From NCBI GenBank assembly GCA_027577595.1, contig JANBRJ010000034.1:62001-126000 (forward strand): 64,000 nt of DNA. The letters run 5' to 3'. The translations under genes and the position numbers were made by a program. The stretch comes from Coemansia sp. RSA 487 (lineage: Eukaryota; Kickxellomycota; Kickxellomycetes; Kickxellales; Kickxellaceae). Of this stretch, positions 29,849-40,811 are shown in pieces. How positions within the stretch are numbered: the first letter of the stretch is position 1; the number at the start of each line of letters is the position of its first letter. The notes beneath the pieces were generated by a model. It searched no databases, had not been told where the DNA came from, and worked only from the letters and a program-made list of their open reading frames with translations.

Positions 29849-32669
29849 CTAAAAGTGCAGATAGATCGTCTCTGCACCCGTATCTTCATCAAATGTACAC
29901 TCTACATCCATGTACTGATCATCCGCCATATGCTCGACGTAGCTGTCGTTGATACGCACGGTCTGTCCCGTTTCCGTCCTGTGGATCATCTCCACATCCC
30001 CCGGCGTCTGGAGCTCAAGACTCCGCGCAAGCTTAGTCGCAAGCTCAGCAACAGCCAGCCGCTCCAGGTATATCGCTCGGTAGACTGTTCTGCCCTGCGG
30101 CCGCACATACGCCACAAGCGCTGCCTTCTTCTTGCGCGGTCTTGGCACATACGTCGGATCTATTCCCAGGACTTCGATGGCGTTGGACCTTACAGCACCA
30201 GCAGCATTTTTGACATCAGATCCAGGCGTTTGGGTAGAATGCTGCCGCTTATTGGATGGTGGCATATTCGAGTCGTCCGACGAGCGTTTGCGGGTGTAAA
30301 CAGAGTCCATCGAGGAGTCAAACTCAGTCAAACCAAGCCCCGACACGCCAATATTAATGGACGAGAGGCCTGTAGCAGACGGTGGGATCGCGGATCCGGA
30401 CGCATCAAACGCAGCAGCAGCAGCGATAGCGTCAACCATTACTGGCTCCTCTGCATCGGAGTCGTCCTCTGGAAGCGTGTGCTCGACAAATCTTGAGTAC
30501 GGTTGTACTGGCAAGTAGCCCATCATAAACTCGGCGAGCTTTTGTTGTACTTGCGCCGCTGACATCCCGTTCTGCTCAAGCTTCGCCTTTCGCCTAGCCA
30601 ACGCGTTGTCCAGCTGCTTCCGCTCGTCCTTGTTTTTCCGCTCCGCCCCCTTGTCCCGGAACAGCTTGACACACGTATAGCACCTTTCGATGAGCTTTCC
30701 AGGTACAATGGCAACTGACGGTTGGCCAGAAACAGAACCAAATCTCGCCATTGCACTCTGCGGATGCGGCTGCTGTTGCTGCGGGTCAAACAGATCGTGC
30801 CCTGTTGGCGACACAGGCGTAGACATGACGCCTGGGAGCTGGTGCGACATTGTGACGCTGTGGTCGACGGGCGAGATCGCCAGAGCTGATGATTCCGCAG
30901 GCGCTTGGGACGGCACTGACGAGGGCAGCTGGTCTATTGACACAGGCAGGGCGGGCGGGACGCTGCTCCCAAGACCGAGATTGCTATGCTGCGTATGGTA
31001 CGTGTCTATGTGGACGCGCAGCTGGAATCCCTTGACACCCTTGAGCCGGCTAAAGTCCGTCGACAGACAGTTGAAGCGAATCAAGACCTTTGCTCCCCGC
31101 TGTCCATGCCACTGGAATGCCACACGGTCCAAGTGCGTGTTATCGCTGTTCTCCACGCCAATGGATCCGCCTTTGTCTAGCTCCACGGCGCGTGTGATAT
31201 GCGGGTTGTCCTGCTGGTTGAACCAAGAGGACCAAAGTGAAAAGGCGCTTTTGCGGTGGGCCTCTTCGTGGAATGCTATGCGCACGACTGTTGTGTATGA
31301 TGTGCAGGAATGCGATGTGTCCACAATGGAGATGCCGTATGGCTGGCCCTTGTTCAAATAAGTGAGTCGCTCGGAGGTTTCGATCTTTTGAGACGGGGAG
31401 GTCGGTGCTTCCATGATGCACTCAAAGAGCATGTTGGAATTGTTCTCGCTATTTCTGTTGTTGACTGTGGTAATGGTGGTGGTATTGAGTTCAGGATCGG
31501 CATGGGCGTCACTGCTGCCAGCATCAACAGAGTTGTCGTTATTTGTTGTAGAGCCACCGATAGCAGCATCCACACGCGCGCCAAGATGCTGGTGGAGTTG
31601 GGTGGGCGGGGTGGTCGGGTGGAATGAGCTGGTTGCTGACATGGCAAAGTAGTCATTGTCAACGGCGCTGTTGACAGACAGCCCAGCCGATGAGGGATCA
31701 ACCGCGGGGGCCGAATGCGGGGTAGCAGCACTGTGGTGCGCATAGTATGTAGCAGGATGGGCATAGTGCGCAAGAGCGCCGGCCTGGTAAGCACTGGACG
31801 GGTCGCCAACCCCAACCCCAATAACACCCATAGAGTGGTGCTGGACCTGATACTGGGCCATTGGTGCATGGGAGGACTGCGGATGCTGCTGCTGCTGCTG
31901 CTGCTGCTGCTGATGGTACTGGGGAGCGGGGTTATGTACCATTGGCGACTGGTATGGCTGCTGGTGTTGATAGTGGTGGTGGTGGTTGTGCTGTTGGTGC
32001 TGCTGCTGCTGTTGCGGCTGGCCAGACTGGGTATGGAAAAACTCATGAGGAGCAAACGGCTGAGCATTGGATGTGGCCGTTGTGACAGCGGCCGAGACGA
32101 CATTTTCAGCGCTAGCACTCCGTTCAGCGCCATTAAGGTTGTAGGTAGCATAGTACACCGCAGCATCTGCCGGGATCGATGTCATGTGGGCGCCAGACAT
32201 GCTATGACTACAACAACAAGAGATACATGTCAGAGGGAATAAAGTCGCGGGTATTAACTTTGTATGTTTCGTAAATGGAAAAGCATAGAGATATTCCAGA
32301 ATTATAATCAATATCGAGAAACTACCTCGATTAATGACATTGTGCGTCGATATTGGTGGCAGGTCATTTGGTAGACAAATACCACATGCAGTACCCTCAA
32401 TAGCCTCAAAATGTACATGCTCGGGATATAGAGGGAGGGAAGGGATATAGGCAATATAGAAATTGCAGAACATGAGACATTGGACGAATATAGTAACAAA
32501 TACATAAAAATACATCAACAAGCAGGTGCACAATTTAATAACAAGATGGGAGTAAATAGGCTCTGGATTGTGCACATGGGGGAAAGCCGTAGAGGCAAGG
32601 CGGGAGGGTTGTATAGAAGGTTATATTACACAAAAAGATACCTTACCTATTGTCGTATGAATATGACAT
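29849..32669 (-). CDS. Grainyhead/CP2-family transcription factor, two exons
   Basis: 793-aa DNA-binding regulator; fungal Grainyhead-like factors (e.g. Neurospora csp-2) control cell-wall remodelling and conidial separation. Exons 32647-32669 (23 nt, MSYSYDN plus two bases) and 29849-32207, with a GTAAGG donor, TTGTTGTAG acceptor and a 439-nt intron, phase preserved. The N-terminus is Gln/His-rich (runs at about 70-116). The immunoglobulin-like CP2 DNA-binding domain at about 267-415 has ECIMEAPTSPSQKI, LTYLNKGQPYGISI, DRVAFQWHGQRGAKVLIRFN and GFQLRVHIDTYH. Downstream are KLIERCYTCVKLFRDKGAERK and a C-terminal ubiquitin-like dimerisation region (VYRAIYLERLAVAELATKLA). Without the short exon, translation could begin at 32200. 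Confidence 0.87.
31884..31912. repeat. CTG/CAG trinucleotide run coding poly-Gln
   Basis: Nine consecutive Gln codons of the Grainyhead factor encoded almost purely by CAG (reads CTG on the + strand). Likely length-variable between strains. Confidence 0.8.
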
Positions 32670-34568
32670 TGTCAGAATGGGCTGGTCTTTATGACAAGCA
32701 GCTCGATTAGAGAAACAAAAGTAGAGTAAATAGGAGTAACAGCGTGTTGGACAAGATATCAAAAGTAAATAAACAAGATAATGATGTAGAGAAGGCAGGT
32801 AGAGACGAGTTTGAGGATGAATTGGAAAAAGGAAGGAAAAAGGAGAAGGTTTGTCCAAAAGAGGTTAGGAGACCTTGGTCCTGTTGTAGATATTCGATGG
32901 AGGAGGCCGATGGAGAGGGGGGAGCAAAAAGGAAGCGAAGGGGCACAAGAATCGCGAAAGGAGAGATCTACACGCAGATGTGCGTTGTTTTAATACTTTT
33001 ACACGGCTGACAACACGATGCCTTTCGCGCTCAAAGGGGGAGATGTAGATGTGGCAACAGCAATTCTCAAAGAAGAAAGAAGCGGTGTGCGGCTCTTTTC
33101 TTTTTGCCGAGGGGCACAGATGTGCTATGTTCAGAGAGTCAGCAACCCAGCAGACGCAGGTATAGGAAACGGGTTGCGGAGGGCTTGGGATTGGACCGAG
33201 TTCCTGTTTCTATGTTGACCATAAGAGCCAAAATAGATTTAAGCTTTTTAGAGGGGAGGTGGGTGTGTGGCAGGCGAAGCTCTTTTGCTGACAGGATGGG
33301 TTGCTCCAAAAAAAGGGAAGCGAGCAAAAAACAAAAAATAAATAAACAGGGCTTCCAAATGGGGGCTGTGTGCAGAACTTTGCTGAAAAAAGACCAAGGA
33401 GTGCAAGCGGATGCAGACGCAATAGTTGACAAAGCAGAAAGAAGGAAAGTGAGTTTTTGCAGGCAGGGGAGAGTCAGCTTGTTTTAAAGCACGGATATGA
33501 TGCCTGCTGTGCCCGATTTGCAGCCATCGTGTCTTGGGATACTTTTCTTTCCTTGGTTGTGAGTGCTTGGTACGCCATGGACGCAACAGCCCGATGCAAA
33601 ACGCACTCATTGCCATGCTCCCGCTATTGTTCGTGCAATTGTTCATGCTGAGTGAGCTGGAGTGGACGCTGAGTATGAGCTGCTCACTTGAAGATGATAG
33701 CCAAAGAGCGCTGACTCGGCCAGTGCGCGTGTGGCATGTGGAAAAAGGGGGGTGTTGCTGCGCCTGCCGGCCAATTTTTTTTTAGAATTTGGGCGCGGGG
33801 CTCGTTCATGCGAAGCAGCTGTGATTTGCTTGATGTGTCCCATCAACGATAATCGGGTGAAATGTTGGGCGCAGCGGGGGACATGCGCACTAATTTGCAT
33901 GCTTTTCTCCAGTGTTTTTGCAAAGCGTTGTTGGGAGGCTGCCAGTCTACGTCCGACGGCGGGTCTTTTCTTGTGTAGATCACTTTGCAACCTCGCATCG
34001 CCACCAATGTCAATCACAATTTGGCACCGCCAGCCGGCACTGTTCTACCTCCCTGTCCGCCCTCTCGGCCAGGAGCTCTCTCCTATTCTTCAAAGAGTGC
34101 TGCTCCGGAGCCCTGGGAGTCGTGCTCTGGGCACCCATTGTACCGCAACAAGTCCATGCACGCGTGTTCGTTTCGGCCAGCCAACAATAATGCCTGCAAC
34201 ACAATGCCTCCCCCGCCCTGCGTGACGGATGCGGCAGGACCGCCTCTAGTTGTGCTGCCTCCAACAGGCGCCCTTTCTGCAAAAGGCCAATTTCAGAAGG
34301 TGCGCTCGACGCTGTGGCTTGCAAATCCTCCAAATTGCCTTGGTGCGTGGATTGACACCTGTCTTCTTTGTAGGGGTCTGTATGCCCAATAGCCGCTTTT
34401 GGTTTGCTGCTTTAATACCCGGGCGATTCTGACAACCCGCACACACCCCGCCTACTCCCATCCCCATCCCAGCCAGTCCTGGAAGTGGTCTGCCTGCGAA
34501 ATCTGCTTTCTTGGCGTGGAATTTATACTATGCTGCGAACAAAATAAAAAAAAACAAAAGATCGCCGT
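32670..34568. other. 1.9-kb intergenic region upstream of the Grainyhead gene
   Basis: Lies between the Grainyhead first exon and the end of the Rrm4-like gene. Several short open frames occur on both strands; none resembles a known family or has coherent splice signals. The part 33500-34500 is more GC-rich. A long regulatory region or 5' leader of the Grainyhead gene is the simplest reading. Confidence 0.4.
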
Positions 34569-36933
34569 CTATTGTCCGGCGCCAATGGCCAGCTGTGCCT
34601 CGTCGACGATCTGCCGCAGCCGCGCCGTATCATTCAGCGTGTAGGCCAGTGTGCGCACATCTTGGCCCATGTGGTCCAGGATCCACACCGTCAGCTTGGT
34701 GGATTCGCTGTAGCCCATGCCCTTGATCATCGGAAACAGCTTTGATCCAAGCTTCATCTTGCGCACATTCTCTGCCTTCGACAGCAGCATCTCGATGAAC
34801 TCCTCGGTCTCCGTGTCATAGTCCCGTAGGTGGATCCCTCCGCGCTCCGGCTGCTTCCTGCCCTCGTCCGCAACAGTAGCCGCTTGCAGCTGGTGCGCAA
34901 CCCGCCCAACGCTACCATCCGCTTCGTTCGCTGCGCCTCCAGTAGGAGACGTCGTCTGGCTGGCAGGCGTGGCCATCGTCTGCAAAGGCTGTGGAAGGTG
35001 TGTGCTCGCTCGCTGTTCGTGCTCCCACTCCGACGCCAGAAGCGCTGGATCACTCAGCATTGCAAGCACGTCCTCTAAAGGTCGCTGGATAAAGCTGCTG
35101 ACAATTTGGCTGGCATCGAGGACATCAACTGCTGGACTGGCTGCAACCGCTGCAACCAGCTTCTGCATCAGAATCTCGTTGCGTGAGCCCTCAGACAGAT
35201 TGCGCAACATTGCTGGATCGAGCAGCGGATCGCTCTGCTGCGTGCTGGACACAGAATCGGACCGTGGAAACGGCACTGTACCTATTTGGCCGCTGTCTCC
35301 TGGCTCCAGGTCCGGCTCTGTTCCGTGGCCGTTGCTGTTCTGGGACGAGCCGTCTGCCACGTGCGGCGGCGACGACACCGGATTTCTGTTGACGTGCTCG
35401 TACTGATACAGCGTGATCTTTCTTCCTTTGATATCTGCGTTCTGGCACTCGCGAAGCGCTTCCAATGCTGCGTTTGGATCGCTGAACTGCACGATCCCGT
35501 GTCCCCGCGATTTCTTCGTCACTGGCTCTATGCTTACCCGTGCCGACTGGATGTATCCGTACCTTTTGAACAGCGCAAATAGCTCCTTATGCGATACTGT
35601 CGGATGCAGGTTGGTGACAAACAGCTTCCCTGGAACAATGACGCCACCAAGCCCACCGCCCGGCCCTTCTGATGTCGACGATCCTGGACTTGTTGCATGA
35701 TGGGAGCTGTTCTGCTGTTGCTCTTGTTGTTGCTGTCGTTGTTGTTGCTCGGGTTGTTGTGATTCATGTGGTGGTGCTGAGGGGTGTGACATCTGCTTTG
35801 CTTGTGACGTGGATGCCATGCCTGTAGTACGGTTGCTATTTGCCTTTTCGCTCCGATTAGATGCCGGCGATCCCTGTACAGTGGGTTCAGGCTTTTGTGG
35901 CTCAGTCGCCGAGCCATTGGCGCTGACTTTTTCACTGCCTTTGGCTTTTTCATTGCCACTCCCATCGCCGGAAGAAGACGTCCTGCTGCGAGCCTGGCGT
36001 GGCTGGCGGGCGAGCTGAATGGAGACAGTGTTCCCAAGGTACTCTGTAAAATTGAGCTGCGCAATAGCCGCCTCGGCATATACAAGTTCGACAAAGCACG
36101 CGTATGCGGTCCCCTTGGATTGTTTGCTCGGCTGCGTGGGAATGCTGCACGAATATAATGTTCCCGAGGGTCGCAGGAGATCGTAGAGCGACGCCTCGGT
36201 AGCATCGTCAGGAATGTGTTTGATGCAGACAGATCCTGCGTTAGGGGGTGGCCCGATCTCGCTGTCTGTCAGCGGTGTCATAATAAGCGTGCCCTTTGTC
36301 TCCTTAAGCCTGCGGTTGTTCAGAATGGCCATTGCCTTTTCAGCTACACAAGAAAGAGGAGAGACGAAAAACCGTAAATCAGAGAATGGGGCCGATTCAG
36401 TGCAGAGAAGAAAATGGTGTCAAGAATGCTCGACTCCTCAGAATGGATAAAAAATAATACATGCGTACGCACGGTATGTTTCATTAAACGTCAAGCAGGC
36501 AATGGAAAAGAAGAGCCGTGCATAGCACCTTCCCAGCCTAGTCGCAGCAGCAGCAGCAGCAGCAGCACAAAGATAGCTAGTACTTACTGTCGTACACATT
36601 GCGGAACTCGACGTTCCCCGAAATATCCAAGGACTCGTGGGGATCCACGTTCAGCCGGATACCACGACAGGATTTGAACAGCCGTTGCAGCTCTGGTAAG
36701 GCATCCTCGGTGACACCCCTAAAGTATAAAACCTTATTGTGTAGCTTGTCCCAGATGCGCAGCCACTCCTCGGGACTAGTTTGGTTACTCGACCGGCGCC
36801 TGCGAGCCGAATGACCTGCTTTGGAGTTCTTTCTGGACTTGAGGTCGCTTTTCTGCGGAACCGGGTCGCTTAAGTCGACGGCAACAGGTGTCTCTGGTTG
36901 TTTCAATGGCAGCAAGTCTGTGTAGGAGACCAT
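34569..36933 (-). CDS. Rrm4-like RNA-binding protein: three RRMs and a C-terminal MLLE domain
   Basis: 706 aa from exons 36588-36933 and 34569-36343; donor GTAAGT, acceptor TGTGTAG, 244-nt intron that splits RRM1 and joins it in frame (NVEFRNVYD then TEKAMAILNNRRL). RRM1 begins VLYFRGVTEDALPELQRLF, RRM2 at GSVCIKHIPDDATEASLYDL, and RRM3, after a Gln-rich linker, at GKLFVTNLHPTVSHKELFAL with RGHGIVQF as RNP1. The C-terminus (EFIEMLLSKAENVRKMKLGS ... GMGYSESTKLTVWILD) is an MLLE/PABC peptide-binding domain; a less clear MLLE-like helix set precedes it (RNLSEGSRNEILMQKLVAAV). The order is that of Ustilago Rrm4, which carries mRNAs on moving endosomes, and RRM1 resembles Rrm4 more than poly(A)-binding protein, which has four RRMs. 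A TTCTGCAG acceptor just before ATG 36933 suggests a leader intron. Confidence 0.8.
36545..36567. repeat. CAG microsatellite in intron
   Basis: Pure CAG run inside the intron of the Rrm4-like gene, close to the donor. Too short to mean more than local slippage. Confidence 0.7.
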
Positions 36934-37789
36934 TGGCTTTAGCTTGTGTGTCTGCAGAACAAGGATGTGTTTGAATTTAAGCAAGGAAATTGTGGTGGAA
37001 AAAACTAGAAATAAAGCGTTAAATTAGAGCAAAGAGAGAAAAAGAACACAAACAGGTACATCAAAAACAACAGTACTTTTCACTCTGCATTTTTCGGTCT
37101 CCCCCAGATGAAAAAGACTTTTGCTTACTGCTCAAAGCTATTTCAACTAGTTCTCATACAAATCGGTGATGCACTATTATTATTTTCTTTTTCAAAGCCT
37201 TATTTTGAAAATTAGATGTTTTTTTGAACTGTTTTGTTGTCAACTTGATTCAAAGCCGATATTTACGTTTTTAATATAAATCTGGATGATCCTGAAAGCC
37301 TAACCCAAACGCTAACTTATTGCTCCTGTGGTAGCTGTGGTAGCTGTGGTCCCAATCCAAGCAACCAATGCAGGAGTTTAGTTGCTTGTCGAGGCTTTAA
37401 TGCTTTGGAAACAGGTTCTCAACGAGCTGTGAACCCGATTATCATACATAAACGTCACCAGCCCTTTATGATTAACACTCAACCAATCGCTGGGGCTTTT
37501 ATCAATCCGCACACCCCTCGTGACCTGAAAGCAGCGAAAGCCTGTTGGTCAAACCTTTTTCCCTTGGCGGCATTTTTTTGGGGGAAAAAGAAAAAAGCAG
37601 CTTTTTTTTATCAGATAGTGGAAAAGACCTATTTTTCATCAAGCTTATCCACTCTCTCTTCTTTAAACTATTTTTTATATTTTTTCTCCAACCTTGTATA
37701 TTCCGCACACTTTTTTATCACATTGAATCAGTTGTTATAACTGAATCTTGATTTCAATCGCCAGCAGAAACGAAAAAAAGTGATTAACA
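36934..37789. other. divergent promoter, Rrm4-like gene and ISU1
   Basis: 856 bp, AT-rich. A short tandem GTAGCTGTG repeat lies near 37330-37350 followed by CCAAT motifs (37353-37372) that could be HAP-complex sites for ISU1. No gene recognised; the open frames near 37405-37750 are Phe/Ser-rich low-complexity. Confidence 0.4.
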
Positions 37790-38347
37790 ATGTATTCCCT
37801 AGTCAAACAATTTGCTGCCTCGCCCTTGGTACGCCAGATGCCTGCTGCTCTGCGTAACGCCACAGCATCCACTGTAGGTCCATCATCTGCACTTTCTGCA
37901 AGGAGGTTCTACCACGAAAAGGTCATCGACCACTACGAGAACCCGCGCAATATGGGCTCGTTAGATAAGAACGATCCCACTGTTGGCACAGGACTGGTCG
38001 GCGCCCCTGCCTGCGGCGACGTCATGCGGCTGCAGATCAAGGTCGACGATGCTGGCAATATTGCTGACGTCAAATTCAAGACCTTTGGCTGCGGCTCTGC
38101 CATCGCCTCGTCGTCGTACATTACCGAGCGCGTTCGGGGAATGAGCCTCAACGACGCCCTCAAGATCAAGAACACCGACATTGCAAAGGAGCTCTGTCTG
38201 CCTCCTGTCAAGCTTCACTGCTCAATGCTTGCCGAGGATGCAATCAAGTCGGCTATCAAGGACTTTAGGAAGAAGCGCGGCGGTGAGCTTCTCCATAGCA
38301 GCAGTACCAAGCCCGCGCCAGCCGCTGCATCCGCAGGCAGCGCCTAA
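37790..38347 (+). CDS. ISU1: iron-sulfur cluster scaffold protein Isu1/IscU
   Basis: 185-aa mitochondrial scaffold on which Nfs1-Isd11 sulfur and iron are assembled into [2Fe-2S] clusters. A basic presequence (about 1-40, ending SARRFYHEKVIDHYENPRNMG) precedes the mature domain. The three cluster cysteines are C75 (GAPACGDVM), C101 (FGCGSAIASSS) and C144 (KLHCSMLAED); the Hsp70-binding LPPVK is at 137-141. An Ala/Ser-rich tail is added after the usual end. Convergent with the PIP-box protein gene, 112 bp between stops. Confidence 0.95.
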   Translation: MYSLVKQFAASPLVRQMPAALRNATASTVGPSSALSARRFYHEKVIDHYENPRNMGSLDKNDPTVGTGLVGAPACGDVMRLQIKVDDAGNIADVKFKTFGCGSAIASSSYITERVRGMSLNDALKIKNTDIAKELCLPPVKLHCSMLAEDAIKSAIKDFRKKRGGELLHSSSTKPAPAAASAGSA

Positions 38348-38459
38348 ATGTTTCGAGTAGCAAACAAGAATACCTAATCTGTGCAATAATTTCCACTTTG
38401 TCTTTTTATTCTTGAAAAAAAAAAAAGTAAACCCAGCGGAAGTGGCATGCCTCGGGAAT

Positions 38460-40466
38460 CTAGAAAACATGTGGCTCCTTAAGGTATTTATCTAACGTTG
38501 TCATTATCGTGCTAGTGCTATCGCTGCTGCTATTGTATAGCATATCTAGCCGGTCTTTGGAGTCGGAAATGGCCGTCATAAAAACCCGAACAAGCAATGT
38601 CTGGATTGCATCCTTTGCCAGCGTCTTGTCGATTCTGCTTGCCATGCCGTCATTGATCTTTCTGTTCATTTGGCTCAGCCGTTTGTATATCTCCCGTGCC
38701 TCATCCTTCACATCGCAAAGCGCCTGCACATTATCCAGCACATGGCCCAGCAGTCCCACAGCAGCTTCAACATTGCAAAAGTTGGTGCTGCGCTCGATTC
38801 TGAAAAGATCTTCACTAGTGTCCATCATTTCGCCAACAACACGTAGCACGATCTGGCTTGGCAGAGTCGCCGCAATAGCAAGCTTTTCCATAGGATTATC
38901 GTCAGCCATGACCATATCCGACGTTTGCAACCGCAGAAATAGAAACGCAAGGCTGTGACGGATCTGCATGCACCGCTTACTCGACATGGGCAGACTTTCG
39001 ATAACGCGAAGCAGGGCTGGTAACCGCAAATGAGATAGCTGCTGGCCGATCCGGGTCACACACGCTGTCCACACAAGCGTCCACTTGCTTGCTGGCGCAA
39101 CTCGATCAATGACAGAAGCAAGGCTGTGCTGCATGTGCACAATATACAAACTGTTTTTGTGCTCAAGCAAACAATCGACGAATGTGCACACTACCCAGCA
39201 TATGTCCTCTACAGATGCCGAGTCAAGCGCCAGAGAAGCTACCTGCATCAAAAACGGCATTCGTTCCGCGTTTGTCCGTTTTAGATTGCGTTTCTGCCGC
39301 TGATATATGTGTGCTTTAGGCGGTTTTCTCTCGATTTCAACATATACACTGGGTAGTGACTGGCGCCTTTCCAAATCAGCCAGCTCATCATCGGATTCAA
39401 AAGACACAACATGATCCCGCTTCCTGCCCTGAACCCTTGCTATCAACATCTTCAGAGTCGTCATATCCAGCTTCCAGCTCGAGTGCTGCAGTTCCAGAAA
39501 CAGGCAGAGTGTCTGCAGTCCACAGCGCGCAGCCTGCAGATCCTCATTACAGCAAACAGTCCTTAAAAGAACGTCACCAACGCCCTGTGTAAGCTTCCAC
39601 CCTCGATGACCCTGTGCCTGTATCCAGCGCGACACAATTAACTGTCGGAAAAAGTGTGTATCGCTCCGGTGCTCCTCGCAATGGCGGTCGACTGCATCGC
39701 GCGTGTCAAACACAATGTCTTTGAGTGCGTCATCTTTGCGCAAAAACTGCGGGTTTTCGGGGCTATCAAATACTAGAAACCTTATTGGAGTATGCCTTGA
39801 GCCCGTATCGACATTGAGTTGTGCTTTGATCCGTTGGATGTCCTCCGCTTTTGTCTCGCTGCGATGCGTCCCATTCATTCCTTCGTTTATATCGTTAAAA
39901 CATAGCGTCACATCCTCGTTGCTGCCGTTTTCATGCTTTCCATCTGAGCTATCATCACTATCGCTGTCTGACATTCCCGACTGCTTCTCAATATGTGCTT
40001 CCAGAAATCCAAGATCATACTTCTTTTGCACAGAGGCACGCACGAGTGATTTTAGAGTGTTGCGATAGGTTGGGCCAGGTGGTGGTTCCTTTTTGCTTGT
40101 AGCATCCTGCTTGGTGCCGACCGAACGCGAAATGCTGCTTACAGAGCTACGTGACCGTAGCCCCTCTCTGCGCGGCGGCGTATTTAGCGCGATGCCGCCA
40201 AGTATGTTATCCGGGTCGACCAACTCGTCGTTTTCGTCGTCAGATATTACAAGCACTTCAGCATTGCTGTTCTTGATATCCATTATTTCTTTCTCTGCAG
40301 CCATTTCGTCGACTGTTGTTTCCTCTTTATGTTTGTTGAAAAAATCATTTAGTGTCTTTTGTTTTGGCTGCTGTGCTTTGCTCGGTGTTGCGTTGTTTAT
40401 TTTGAAAAAGTTCCCAAGCGCCGACATTTGTGCCGCATGCGTGTCATTTCTTGTTTTGCGCCCCAT
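38460..40466 (-). CDS. possible Smc5/6-associated (CANIN/Nse6/SLF2-like) protein with PIP boxes
   Basis: 668 aa. The N-terminus has a perfect PCNA-interacting motif, QKTLNDFF (about 36-43), and a second related MSALGNFF (about 14-21), then an acidic Ser-rich stretch with a SUMO-interaction-like VLVISDDENDE. The block TLKSLVRASVQKKYDLGFLEAHIEK is followed by a long all-helical C-terminal region. This layout (disordered N-terminus, KYDLGFLE-type helix, helical repeat) recalls the CANIN domain of SLF2/Nse6, which recruits Smc5/6 to damaged DNA. I recognise it only by general pattern; another PCNA-linked scaffold is possible. Confidence 0.5.
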   Translation of the reverse strand: MGRKTRNDTHAAQMSALGNFFKINNATPSKAQQPKQKTLNDFFNKHKEETTVDEMAAEKEIMDIKNSNAEVLVISDDENDELVDPDNILGGIALNTPPRREGLRSRSSVSSISRSVGTKQDATSKKEPPPGPTYRNTLKSLVRASVQKKYDLGFLEAHIEKQSGMSDSDSDDSSDGKHENGSNEDVTLCFNDINEGMNGTHRSETKAEDIQRIKAQLNVDTGSRHTPIRFLVFDSPENPQFLRKDDALKDIVFDTRDAVDRHCEEHRSDTHFFRQLIVSRWIQAQGHRGWKLTQGVGDVLLRTVCCNEDLQAARCGLQTLCLFLELQHSSWKLDMTTLKMLIARVQGRKRDHVVSFESDDELADLERRQSLPSVYVEIERKPPKAHIYQRQKRNLKRTNAERMPFLMQVASLALDSASVEDICWVVCTFVDCLLEHKNSLYIVHMQHSLASVIDRVAPASKWTLVWTACVTRIGQQLSHLRLPALLRVIESLPMSSKRCMQIRHSLAFLFLRLQTSDMVMADDNPMEKLAIAATLPSQIVLRVVGEMMDTSEDLFRIERSTNFCNVEAAVGLLGHVLDNVQALCDVKDEAREIYKRLSQMNRKINDGMASRIDKTLAKDAIQTLLVRVFMTAISDSKDRLDMLYNSSSDSTSTIMTTLDKYLKEPHVF

Positions 40467-40634
40467 CCCACAAAAAAAGAAGAATTGAAAATTATACAGA
40501 CAAGATTAGCTTAAAGACAAAAGTAGTTCCGGCCCCTGAAAGGCTGCTTGTACGCTTTATTTTAAAACTGGGGCATGATCAGTGATGTAAATCCATAGTC
40601 TAATTTTTGGGTCCTGTAGCAGGAAAAAAAAAAG

Positions 40635-40639
40635 AAAAA
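40635..40639 (-). terminator. Pol III T-run terminator
   Basis: TTTTT on the - strand three bases after the second tRNA-Lys, followed by a longer T-run. Confidence 0.6.
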
Positions 40640-40642
40640 TAA

Positions 40643-40715
40643 AGCCGAACGCGGGGGTCGAACCCGCAACCTTGAGATTAAGAGTCTCACGCTCTACCGA
40701 TTGAGCTAGCCCGGC
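40643..40715 (-). tRNA. tRNA-Lys (anticodon CUU), second copy
   Basis: Identical in all 73 positions to the copy at 29612-29684 and in opposite orientation. Same cloverleaf, CTT anticodon, no intron. Its 5' flank is also shared with the first copy. Confidence 0.93.
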
Positions 40716-40727
40716 TCCACCCTCTCC

Positions 40728-40811
40728 GGATCGGTGCCTGGGTCCTCTCAACCTGACCCAGTTTTCATTGCTGGACATGGGATTCTTAAATATGTAGCGC
40801 CTCCATTTACC
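40728..40811 (-). repeat. 84-nt conserved block upstream of tRNA-Lys, copy B
   Basis: Partner of 29506-29589 with three differences in 84 positions; the hairpin CTGGGTC/GACCCAG and its 10-nt loop are unchanged. It ends 12 nt before the tRNA 5' end. Confidence 0.6.

Noticed and set aside
31354-32242. Pro/Ser- and Leu/Val-rich frames overlapping the Grainyhead N-terminus
   Set aside because: Shifted-frame and antisense readings of the Gln/His-rich low-complexity region.
37405-37751. Phe/Ser-rich open frames upstream of ISU1
   Set aside because: Driven by T-runs in the promoter; no conserved features.
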